From Microvirga arabica (lineage in GTDB: Bacteria > Pseudomonadota > Alphaproteobacteria > Rhizobiales > Beijerinckiaceae): 64,000 bases of DNA. The stretch is from assembly GCF_016811235.1 (NCBI RefSeq), contig NZ_JAFBID010000006.1, positions 1-64,000 on the forward strand. Reading direction: 5' to 3'. The stretch's first letter is position 1; the number at the start of each line of letters is the position of its first letter. Positions 1 to 8,760 of this stretch are shown in pieces. Below the pieces are notes generated by a model that saw only the letters and a program-made list of their open reading frames with translations, searched no databases and was not told the DNA's origin. The translations under genes were made by a program, and so were the position numbers.

Positions 1-372
1 GGCGGCCCCGCGTTCCGGAGTGATCGACTGCGCCGCGAAACCGCCCGCCATGGCCGTCGCCTGGGCGATATCGGCTTGCGCCTTCGCGGCCTGCCGGGTC
101 CACTCCTGGATGCGGTCCTCGAAGGCGACCTGCTGGCCAAGAGCGCGAAGCAGGTAGCCCGCCATGATCTGCTGCCGCAGGTTGCGCATGATGTTCTGAT
201 CGTCGTCGATGATCTCCAGCTGCCGCATCAGCGCGATATCCCGTGAGACGATCCGCTCGGTCGTCTGACGGACTTCGTCGAGGCGGTTGATGGAGTAGAC
301 GCTCAACCCGATCATCAGGGCGACAATGGCGGCGAAGCCGAGAAGAATACGGTTGGCGATCGAGATCGTCAC
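1..372 (-). CDS. Methyl-accepting chemotaxis protein, N-terminal part (cut by window edge)
   Basis: This is the first 124 codons of a transmembrane chemoreceptor; the rest lies left of the window. A GTG start at 372 fits because it lies one base past the stop of the upstream CheW gene, implying coupled translation. The protein opens with a short polar stretch, a hydrophobic segment at about residues 8-28 (LLGFAAIVALMIGLSVYSI), then a helical region rich in charged residues, as in four-helix-bundle sensor domains. It ends the CheW, CheR-TPR, CheW, receptor series and is the likely signal input of the Wsp-like system. The signalling and methylation domains cannot be seen. Confidence 0.75.
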   Translation of the reverse strand, partial: MTISIANRILLGFAAIVALMIGLSVYSINRLDEVRQTTERIVSRDIALMRQLEIIDDDQNIMRNLRQQIMAGYLLRALGQQVAFEDRIQEWTRQAAKAQADIAQATAMAGGFAAQSITPERGAA

Positions 373-373
373 G

Positions 374-976
374 TCAGACTCCGGGAACTGGGGAAGGGGA
401 CAGGAAGGGGCGCAGAAGCCGCTCGATATCGAGAAGGGCCAGGGTGTCGGATGGATCGTCGGCGGCACCGTGCATGCGGGCATAGCCCGTCACCGCATCG
501 GTTCGGAAGCCTGTGGCCTCCTCACCTGTCAGGAGATGGATGTCGGCGACCGCATGGGCGCGTTCGACCCTGAGAGCCACGTGCGGGTGATCCCGGCGCA
601 GCAGCACAAAATGGTGATCTTTCTCCGCAGAGGTCGGTTCGATACCCAGCGCGAGCGCGAGATCGATTACGCTCACCACTCGTCCGCTTCGGCCGAACAG
701 ACCGACCAGGGCAAGCGGTCCATCAGGAACGCGCAGATATTTCTGCGGGGGCAGCACTTCAGCGACGGACTCGATCGGGATCGCGAAACGCTCGCGGCCC
801 GAGCCGCAGACGAGGGCGCGCGGCAGGACTTCTACCAGAGCCGCACCATCCTTGCGGCGCGATGCGAGGCTCTCGGTTCTCTCGTCGAGGATATGCTGAA
901 CCCGCTCCTCGGCCGAGTGGATCCTGCCTCTTTCGATCTGCCTCAGCTTGCGGCGTACAGATCTTGCCATGGTCAT
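374..976 (-). CDS. CheW-type coupling protein with basic N-terminal extension (WspD-like)
   Basis: A 200-residue protein with a CheW fold at about residues 50-195 (FAIPIESVAEVLP, LVGLFGRSGRVVSVIDLALALG) after a basic 40-residue N-terminal extension. CheW proteins link receptors to the CheA kinase. It overlaps the upstream CheR gene by four bases (ATGA) and is followed after one base by the receptor gene. As the second of two CheW genes flanking CheR, and the longer one, it occupies the place of WspD in the pseudomonad wsp order. The assignment to a Wsp-type pathway is inference from gene order. Confidence 0.85.
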   Translation of the reverse strand: MTMARSVRRKLRQIERGRIHSAEERVQHILDERTESLASRRKDGAALVEVLPRALVCGSGRERFAIPIESVAEVLPPQKYLRVPDGPLALVGLFGRSGRVVSVIDLALALGIEPTSAEKDHHFVLLRRDHPHVALRVERAHAVADIHLLTGEEATGFRTDAVTGYARMHGAADDPSDTLALLDIERLLRPFLSPSPVPGV

Positions 977-2415
977 GCCTTCCGCTTGGACGGCATTGGC
1001 GCGTCGAGGTGCATGCGGATCAGGTCACGCAGGTCCTTGGCCGTCACCCCATCTCCCTCGTCGAGGAGGTGATCGTCAGCCAAGGCTGCAACGCTCTGCG
1101 CCGCATGGTTCAAGGAGCGGCGCCCGGGCGCCGATCTTCCCTCGGCGAGGAGCAGGAGTCCAAGATGGTAGTGAGCCATGGCGAAGCTTCTATCGAGATA
1201 AAGGCTTTTAAGGAAGCTTTTCTCAGCCTCGTCGGAACGCCTGAGCGCTCGAAGGACGAGGCCTTGGTAAAAATGCAAGGCCGCGTTCAGCGGCTCGGCG
1301 ATGAGCGCCATCCGGCAGAGGTCCGCCGCCGCGGCGAAGTCTCCCGCATCGGCCCGCGCCCTGATATCGCCGAGGAGGTTGCCGGTTTTTTGAGGGGCGG
1401 GAAAGGCGGACGGCTTTTGTGGAGCCTTCGGGAGGCGCGGGAGGGCTATTCTTTGAACTGACGCTTCAGGTTTCGGCTCAGGCAGGAGCGGCTTCCACTC
1501 CTGCAGGGTGGTCTTGGGTTGCAAGGGAGCAGGCATCGGCAGGGGCGCATCGCCGGCGCCACGCCGGTAGGCGACGGTCCCCGGCAGGCTCAGGGCCTGC
1601 ATCATTGTCGCGAAAACAGGATTGGGCTCGGCATGGCCCAGCAGCATCCAGCCATCCTCGTCCAGGCGGTCGCGCAGGGCTCCGACAATCCGGGTGACCG
1701 TGTCGGGATGGAAGTAGATCAGCACGTTCCGGCACAGGATCAGGTCGAAATCGGTGAGTTCAAGGGGCGAGGTGCCGTCGAGAAGGCTCAGCAGGTTGTG
1801 CCGCTCGAAGCGCACCAGGGAGCGAAACTCCCGCCGCACTTCCCACTGCTCCTTGCCTGCGTCGGTAAAGTAGCGCTGTCGCTGCTCCTCCGGCATCGAA
1901 CGAAGCGCCCATTTGCCGAACTGCGCCTGCCGGGCCGCTTTCAGGAAGCTGTCGTTGATGTCGGTTCCGACGATGCTGACACGCCAGGTTCCAAGGTTTC
2001 CGCCGAGAATCTCATTCGCCAGAATAGCCAGGGAGTAAGGCTCGGCTCCGGTGGAGCATCCGGCGCTCCAGATCCGCAGCCGCCGCGTGGCGGCTTTCCT
2101 GGCGATGATCTCGGGCAGGATGGTCTCGCGCAGGGCTGCGAACTGCTCCGCGTAGCGAAAGAAGAACGTCTCGCCGATAGTAATCTCGGCCTCCAGCTTT
2201 CCCCATTCCGCCGGGCCCGAGATCGGGTCGTCCAGCAGGGCCAGATACGCGCTGGAATCGGACAGGCCCCTGGCGCGCAACCGCTTGCGCACGCGCTCCC
2301 ACAGGAGGTCGTCCTTGTCCTGGTAGTAGAAATGTCCCGTGCGCTCGATTACGCGGCTCTTCAGATGAGGAAAGCCGGAATCGGGGAGAGGAACGGGAGC
2401 CGGTCGTGCGGCCAT
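973..2415 (-). CDS. CheR-type methyltransferase with C-terminal TPR repeats (WspC-like)
   Basis: A chemoreceptor glutamate methyltransferase that uses S-adenosylmethionine. The SAM-binding motif WSAGCSTGAEPYSLAIL lies near residue 116 and DLILCRNVLIYF near residue 230. A proline-rich linker leads to a TPR region over about residues 350-470 (two or three repeats). CheR fused to TPRs is characteristic of WspC and Frz/Che7-type systems rather than the flagellar pathway. The ATG at 2415 overlaps the upstream cheW stop (TGATG) and is preferred; an ATG at 2433 would add six residues. Confidence 0.87.
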   Translation of the reverse strand: MAARPAPVPLPDSGFPHLKSRVIERTGHFYYQDKDDLLWERVRKRLRARGLSDSSAYLALLDDPISGPAEWGKLEAEITIGETFFFRYAEQFAALRETILPEIIARKAATRRLRIWSAGCSTGAEPYSLAILANEILGGNLGTWRVSIVGTDINDSFLKAARQAQFGKWALRSMPEEQRQRYFTDAGKEQWEVRREFRSLVRFERHNLLSLLDGTSPLELTDFDLILCRNVLIYFHPDTVTRIVGALRDRLDEDGWMLLGHAEPNPVFATMMQALSLPGTVAYRRGAGDAPLPMPAPLQPKTTLQEWKPLLPEPKPEASVQRIALPRLPKAPQKPSAFPAPQKTGNLLGDIRARADAGDFAAAADLCRMALIAEPLNAALHFYQGLVLRALRRSDEAEKSFLKSLYLDRSFAMAHYHLGLLLLAEGRSAPGRRSLNHAAQSVAALADDHLLDEGDGVTAKDLRDLIRMHLDAPMPSKRKA

Positions 2416-2921
2416 CAGGCCGGCACCGCCCATTCGTTGAGGCGGCTCTGCGCCTGGCGTCCGAGCTCCGCCAGCGCCTGCTTTTCCTCTGCCAGCAGGA
2501 TCCGCTCGGCAGAGAGAAGATGGACGAGCCGGTCACCCCAGGTGACCTCCGCCTCGACGCAGCCGTTCAGGCTCTCCGCTGGCCTGACATCCGAGACCTG
2601 TGCGGCATTCACCGTCGCCACGTCCAGAACGCGGTCGACAAGGAGCGCGGTGGGGCTGGCGTTGCCGCCGGTTCCGATCAGAACCAAGTGCCGGTAGAGA
2701 TCGGCCTCCGGATCGTCCTCACCTCTTTGGAGGCCGAACAGCACGTCGAGCCGGAGGACGGGAACTGCGTCCCCGCCGAGGTTGAAGAAGCCGGCGACCG
2801 GTCGGGGCAGGGCTGGCGGACGCCACAGGCGGGGCAGGGGCAGGAACTCGCGCACGGCGCTCCGGTGCAGGGCACAGGCGGTGCCGCACACGTCGAAGAT
2901 GATGATCTGCAGGCTCGCCAT
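2415..2921 (-). CDS. CheW-type coupling protein, first gene of the Wsp-like operon (WspB-like)
   Basis: A 168-residue CheW-domain protein with little outside the domain. Typical features are IIIFDVCGTACALHRSAVREFLPLP at the N-terminus (split here: IIIFDVCG, then ALHRSAVREFLPLP), FFNLGGDAVPVLRLDVLFG in the middle and LLVDRVLDVATV further on. It begins the CheW, CheR-TPR, CheW, receptor operon, matching wspB-C-D but with the receptor last. The 93 bases upstream of its start separate it from the TPR gene of the cellulose operon on the same strand, so read-through is possible. Confidence 0.85.
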   Translation of the reverse strand: MASLQIIIFDVCGTACALHRSAVREFLPLPRLWRPPALPRPVAGFFNLGGDAVPVLRLDVLFGLQRGEDDPEADLYRHLVLIGTGGNASPTALLVDRVLDVATVNAAQVSDVRPAESLNGCVEAEVTWGDRLVHLLSAERILLAEEKQALAELGRQAQSRLNEWAVPA

Positions 2922-3014
2922 GGATGGGATCGCCGGTCGCCGGTAATGAGAGGGGTGAAAGCTTGGTGATCCTTAGATAGGCACCGGGCCGCCTCCGGCA
3001 ACCGCGCCGCCAGG

Positions 3015-5107
3015 CTACTGAGACACCTGATCCGTAGCCTCGCGAATGGCGTTCAGGCCGACGCTGGCCTCTTCCGAATACCCGGTCCGCTGGACGGCCC
3101 TGAAGACCTGCTTGGCGTCTTTGTAGCGGCCGAGATTGAAATACGACCAGCCGCGAATCAGCAGAAGATCGTTCTGCTCCGGGACGAGCCGTGCCCGCTC
3201 GCTGAGAGCCAGCAGGGTCTCGACGTAGCGCTTGTCGCGGTACGCCGCCAGCGCCCGCTGGGTCAGGATCGAGGCTCCGAGCTCCACCTGGCGTGTCCGG
3301 GTCTGCGGCGCCTCGGCGGCCGCGACGGCAGCCTCTGAGGTGAGGTTCTTGCGCAGGTAGGCCAGGGATTTGCCATAGGCGGCCTCTTCGCGGGCCCGGT
3401 TGCTGCCGGTGGCGATCGCCTGGTCGAAGGCGGCGACGGCCTCCAGAGGCCGGTTGATCTCCATCAGGCACCAGCCGCGGGTGAGGGCCGCGTCGCCCGA
3501 GAGGCCCGCAGGATTGCGCGTCATGGCGCAGCTGCGCCCCAGAACGGAGCGGGCCTGGGTCTGGCGGACCCGCACGCCCTCCTCGGTGCGCACGAGAGGC
3601 TGTTCGACCTCGACACGCTCTACGGTGACCTGACGAGGCACGGCAGGGCGTGGCGCAGCGTCCATCTCAGCCCGTGGCTGAACCGGAGCGGAGCGCCGCC
3701 CGGAGCCGGGATTGGCCGTATCCGCGAGATCCGCGATGCGCTCGGAGCGCCCCCGCCATTGGGCCACGATGGCGTTGAACGCCGCGCGCTCGTTCAGGCG
3801 CTGCGTCGACAGGGCGAGGCCATAGGCGGAGGGCTCGTCCTCGGGTTTCCACCCGAGAGCGGTCCGGAACCAGTCCCGCGCGGTCCGGATCTGCTGCGTG
3901 TTGTAGGAGTACCAGCCAAGCGCCTGCGCTCCATCGGGGAAGCGCTGCGCCGTCACGACAGGGACGATCCGGCCAACCACCCGGGCATCGAGCCGCGGTG
4001 GCGGATCCTGGCTGAGGAGCGCCGTGGCGATGTCCAGGTAGATCTTCATGTTCTCGGGAGCGCGCTCGCGCCATTCGTAGGCAAAGGCCTCGGCGTCCGT
4101 GAGGCGCTCAAGCGCCCTTAAGGACATGGCATAGCCTTCGGCCGCCTTGGCGCCGCCGTTGCGGTCCAGAGCCGTCTTGAACAACTCGAGCGCCCGTGCC
4201 GGATTGCCATGGTGGTAGTTGTACCAGCCGAGGGTCATCACAGGCCCGGCTTCGTTGGTATTGCGGATCAGCCGCTCGACCGCTGCAAGGTCTTCTGCCG
4301 ATGCGGTCACCTTGCTGTCGAGAGAGGCGCGCTCGACCCTGCGGCGGGCCAGCTCGTCGCGGACGGAGCTGAAATCGTCCGGGCTCTCGCCGGTCCTGCG
4401 CTCGAATTGGAGCAGATCGGCGACCTGCTGTTCGGGCAGAAGGGTGAGGGCCTTCTGCAGCGTCGCGAGGCGTTCGGCCGGATTGGCGCAGTTCGTCAGG
4501 AGATAGGTGTAGACATCCCGGGTGCGGGCAGGCTGATCCGTCCGGGCGAACGCCTCCGCCACGCGCCAGAGCACATCCACGTTGGTGCAGGTGAGGAGGC
4601 TGGGCGACTCGGTCGCGACCGACAGCACGGTCTGCCATTGACCGGAATCGGAAGCATTCACCAGGCGGCGGCGCGCCTCCACCGTTTCCAGAGCCGTGAC
4701 CAACTCCTCCGGCGGCTTCCAGTTCGGGTCCGAGGCTTGGCGTTCGGCAATGGCTGCGCGGACTTCGGCGATCCGGTCCTCGCGGTAGAGGTTCCACAGG
4801 CGCTCGATGATCGGATCGGGCGGAGCGGCGGCGCCACCCGCCGAGAGCTGCGACAGGTCGCTGGGCGGTGTCCAGTTGGGATAGAGCGCTCTGAGCCGGG
4901 CGATCTCCGCATTCACCCTTCGCCCTGGGATGCGAAGTAGCGAAGCGCCGATTCATCGACCTGCGGCTGAGAGCCGTTGGCGGGCGGTGTCTCGGACGGC
5001 GGCGTTCCGGCGGGCGGTTGGGAGCCGCCGGGGCCGGTCTGCTGCGCGATCGCTGCAAATCCCAGGATCAGGATCGCAGTCGTTATGGCGCTGCCGACGA
5101 GACGCAT
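3015..5107 (-). pseudogene. TPR protein of the cellulose operon (BcsC-like role), apparently frameshifted near its N-terminus
   Basis: The main reading frame (GTG at 4916 to 3015, 633 codons) is a helical TPR protein with many repeats and no signal peptide. A 64-codon frame at 5107-4913 just upstream has a signal peptide, a Pro/Gly/Ser linker and the end ALRYFASQGEG. The two overlap by four bases. The repeat motif around residue 10 (EIARLRALYPNWTPPSDL) recurs near residue 50 (preceded by LWNLYREDR), and the portion aligning with LWNLYREDR lies in the small frame (ALRYFASQGE). This suggests one exported protein broken by loss of a base in the GGG run near 4917-4919. Its place after bcsZ suggests a periplasmic or outer-membrane role in cellulose export. 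Two coupled genes remain possible. Confidence 0.65.
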
Positions 5108-6195
5108 TGCGTATATTTCTCACCCAGCAGGGATTTCGCCAAAAGATACAGGGTGGACGGATAATAGAGGCTCGGCTCGAAGGCTCTCAGCGCTGCCGGA
5201 ACGGGCGTTCCGTCGAGCGCACAGGCCAGAGCCGCGTGAAGAACGGCATAACCCTGGTCCGTCAGCCGCTCCCGGATCTGTCCGGTTACCACATTGACCA
5301 CGGCAACCCCTTCATTCTCCGCAGACCAGCGCTGCTTGAGGGCTCTCAGCCACTCCAAATCAATCATCCCCGCTCTCAACAGGTAAAGCGGTATCCTTAA
5401 GGAGTTGTAACCGAACTCGGGCGGAAAGCCGTCCGCAGGCTTCGGCTGCAATCCGCTCCGAAGGGAGAGCCAGTCCGCCGGAAGCCTTACGCGGCCCGTG
5501 GTTGCCTGCTGAAGCAGCAGCACCCCGTCGCGCCAGACGCGGTTCCATTCGTATTCCGGCGCCAGCGCCGCCATCACGGGAAAGGCCTCGAAAACCCAGT
5601 AGGAGAGGTTCACCACCGGGCCGTCGGGTCGATCCTCGGCTCCGAAGCCATTGGCTCCGGGCAGAAGGATGAGCGAGCGTCCGCTGCGCCCGAACGTATT
5701 CTTGCCGATGGCCCTGGCGATTTTCTGCGCCGCGGTGGTATAGCGGGGCTCCTGCCAGACCTCCCCGGCCTTTGCCAGGGCATAAGCGATGAGAAGATCG
5801 CCGTCCGTGGCGTTGTTGCGATCCGTCACCCGGGGCTTTGCCTCGGGATCCCATTTCCACACAGCCAGACCGTCATCCCGGATGAGCAGTTCGGTGAAGG
5901 TGAAGCTCCAGATCTGCTCGAAGGAGCGTCGGTCGGACGCCGCGAGAGCCAGAAGCAGGCCGTAACCCTGGCCCTCGCTGTGGCTGATGTTGCCGTTGGC
6001 GGTATCGACCACCCGGCCGCTGTCCTCGACGAAGCGGGAGCGGTAGGCTTCCCAATCGGCCGACGAGACGGTGCCCGCAATCTTCAGCGGCTGAACGGAG
6101 AGGCTCTGGGACGATGCGCTCATGGCCATGACGAGTGAAAACATGGCGACGAGCCATGTCAGGAGCGTTGCGCGAAAAGGCGCCCGGGCCATCAT
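5083..6195 (-). CDS. bcsZ: Periplasmic endo-beta-1,4-glucanase of glycosyl hydrolase family 8
   Basis: A secreted cellulase of the type found in bacterial cellulose operons; it trims nascent glucan in the periplasm. The ATG at 6195 overlaps the bcsB stop (ATGA) and gives 370 residues with a signal peptide (about 1-30, ending near SASSQS). The GH8 acid residue lies in NISHSEGQGYG (Glu near 74), and the second acidic region is NATDGDLLIAYAL (Asp near 131-133). WVFEAFPVMAAL and FGYNSLRIPLYLLRAG also fit GH8. The frame is intact, unlike bcsA and bcsB. Its 3' end overlaps the signal-peptide frame of the TPR gene by 25 bases. Confidence 0.9.
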   Translation of the reverse strand: MMARAPFRATLLTWLVAMFSLVMAMSASSQSLSVQPLKIAGTVSSADWEAYRSRFVEDSGRVVDTANGNISHSEGQGYGLLLALAASDRRSFEQIWSFTFTELLIRDDGLAVWKWDPEAKPRVTDRNNATDGDLLIAYALAKAGEVWQEPRYTTAAQKIARAIGKNTFGRSGRSLILLPGANGFGAEDRPDGPVVNLSYWVFEAFPVMAALAPEYEWNRVWRDGVLLLQQATTGRVRLPADWLSLRSGLQPKPADGFPPEFGYNSLRIPLYLLRAGMIDLEWLRALKQRWSAENEGVAVVNVVTGQIRERLTDQGYAVLHAALACALDGTPVPAALRAFEPSLYYPSTLYLLAKSLLGEKYTQCVSSAAP

Positions 6196-8751
6196 GAGCG
6201 TCGTCCCAGCCGGCTCAGGAGCAGGGCGGTGGCGACGCCGAGAAACGTGCAGCATGCCAACATGACAAGCGCATATTGGAGGATGTTGGCGGACATCCAG
6301 TTCGCCGCCACGAGGCGAAGGTTCGTCAGCGAAAGGGGCTGGGTCTGCACGAAGCGGTAATCGTTGATGGGCTCGATCTGCAGCTTCATCTCCCGCGGCT
6401 CCAGGGCGATGGCGCGTCCCGAGACCTGCGACCAGAGCAGGGGGTTGGCCAGACGGGCCATCTCGTCCGCCAGGGCGCGGTCCGTGCGGGCAGTCACGAG
6501 CGTCCAGACGCCGGAATCTTCCGTGCGGCTCTGCGCCATGAGCAGCGAGGCCCGCTGCGGCGGTTCGTAGGGCGCATCGGTCCGCTCCTCCAGCCGCAAC
6601 GACGAGAGGGAGAGGCTGAAGGTCTTCTCAAGCCAGTCCTGCACGGATCCGATCGTCTGCTGAATGACGCCGCGGCGCTGGAACGTGTCGGACCAGCGCC
6701 GGCGGACCTCGTCGGTCGAGGCCGTGGTGTTGGGTGACGCCTGGCTCAGCGGCATGGTGAAGTCGGCGCTTGCCGTCTGTGCCCCTCCCTTGTTGTCCGC
6801 GACCGGTGTCGACGGCCAGATCATGCGCAGGTGCTCCGTCACTCTCACACGGTTGAGCATGCCGGGCGGGATCTGGTCGACGGCGCCGATGAACAGAACG
6901 GATTCGTCGTCGGCGGAGGCCGCATTGGCGAACTGCGCCCGCACCGGCTGGCCGGCGTTGCGCGCCATGCGGGCCAGCAGGGTTCCGGCGGCGGACAGGT
7001 TCAGCGCGTCGGGACGCGCGAGGACGACGGTGGTGGGAAGGTCTTCGTCCGAGAAGCGGCCGGCCCCGAGAACCGCCAGATCGGGCAGGCGGCCGATCCG
7101 ACCGAATTTCGGAAATTCCAGGGTGGTGGTGTCGAACAGAACGAAGCGCTTCGTCTCAGACAGAGTCTCCCCCGGTGCGCAGCGCGCGTCTGCGTCCGTC
7201 ATCAGGGCCGCCTCGAAGGTGATGCGGTTGAGACCCGACTTGAAGTTCTTGAGCGGGACCCGGACGGTATGCCGCCGGACGATGTCGCCCTGGGTGGTGA
7301 TCGTCATCTGCGTGCTGATCTGGCCGTTGACGAACACGTTCACATGGCTGCCGGGCCGGACCGCCGACGTATAGGCTGCATCGAGGTGCAGGATGGCTTC
7401 CCCGTACTCGGTGGCATAGAAGTCCGACGGGAGATTGATGGCGAACTCGGCTTTCAGGCGTCGTCCGGAATTCCTGCGTCGGTACGCCCAGATCCGCAAA
7501 GCGGAAGGACTGACCGCCGAACGCCGTGGGAACCTCGGGCCAGTGCCAGGAAGCCGTGTCGATCATCCCGCGCTCGGCACTGAGCGGGTTGAGGGGCTGA
7601 GCTCTGACGATCCCGATTGCCGTGTCGAGATCCTGCCAGGTGGGGCCTGCCACCACCAGAGTGGAGCCTGTGGAGCCCGGCTCCTGCATCATCATGGTCA
7701 GGGGCTGCACTGACGCGGCGTCCGGAATGCCCGGCACAAGGCCGCGCAGCTCGCCGGCCAAGCCCATGGCGACCTTGATCGTCCCGACAGGCGAGGGGCC
7801 CGGGTCGGATTCCATCACCTGGATCACGGGATGGGCATAGCGACCACGCAGGGCAACCGTCTGCGCGAGACGCAGCAGCCGGTCCCGGATCTCCGGCCGA
7901 TAGATCTTGGGGGCAACCACCCGGATCGTCGTGACGCCCGTGCTGTCGACGCCGACAGCCGGCAGATCGTCCAGGCCGCGAAGGGTCTTGGTCGCTCCTT
8001 CGGCGAAGATGAGGCGCGTGGACGCCGAATCCACATCGGTCCAGAGCTCATAGGTCGCCGCAACGGTGCAATCCGTCCGATGACGCTGAAGGCTTTCCAT
8101 GCGGATGATGTTCTGCCCCGGACGGAGAAGGCCGGGGCGGATCGACGACGTCACGCGCTTGATGTCGTTCGACGAGGCGATCGGCGTGTCGAGCACGGAT
8201 TCGCCGTTGATCGCGATCCTCAGGCGAGAGCCCTCGGGCATGACCACGACCGCGTTCTTGTAGCCGATGGACAGGGTCGTGCCGCTCGCAGCCTCGTCCT
8301 GCGTGAGATGGAAGGTCCAGGACCGGGCATCTGTTTCACCCTCGAGCCGGAGAGTCTCGAAGGGCAGGATCGGTCGCTCGATTCGCGCGACGCTGCGCGC
8401 CGCCGGAGCGCTGGCGGCGACTGGCGGGCGCATGGGCGGGGGAGCATTGCCAACGGCCGCTGCAGGGGGAGCGGCATTGCGTGGTCCCATGCTGAAAGGC
8501 GCGGCTGCGCCGGCTGACGGCGCCGGCTGTGGATTTGCCGATTGTGGAGCCGTTGCTGCAGCAGGTGGCGGGCCGGGCTGGCGCATGTCGAAAGGCGCGG
8601 TTGGCGCGGCCTGACCCGGCACGGGAGCCGGGCTCGCCTGCGGCGCGTTCGAGCCGCCGGGCGCCATGTTGAACGGCGTCGCCTGGGCGAGTGCGCTCTG
8701 TGCGCCCATCGCTTGCAGGCCCAGCAGGAAAGGGATCAGAACGCGGCGCAC
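6192..8751 (-). pseudogene. bcsB: Cellulose synthase regulatory subunit BcsB, frameshifted near 7465
   Basis: BcsB is the periplasmic, membrane-anchored partner of BcsA that guides the glucan chain. The 5' frame (8751 to about 7465) has a signal peptide, a Pro/Ala-rich linker with three PF(N/D/S)M motifs, then the BcsB fold (RLEGETDARSWTFHL, ITIRVVAPKIYRPEIRD). Homology-like sequence then continues in another frame (SGRRLKAEFAINLPSDFYAT onwards) to 6192, ending in a C-terminal membrane helix (ALVMLACCTFLGVATALLL). The switch lies around GAATTCCGG near 7465-7473 and needs one base removed or two added. If real, no full BcsB is made; a sequencing error cannot be excluded. Confidence 0.85.
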
Positions 8752-8760
8752 GACACACCT

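Noticed and set aside
1519..2697. Long plus-strand open frame (392 codons) over the CheR and CheW genes
   Set aside because: It is the antisense shadow of well-supported minus-strand genes in GC-rich DNA, with no recognisable domain.
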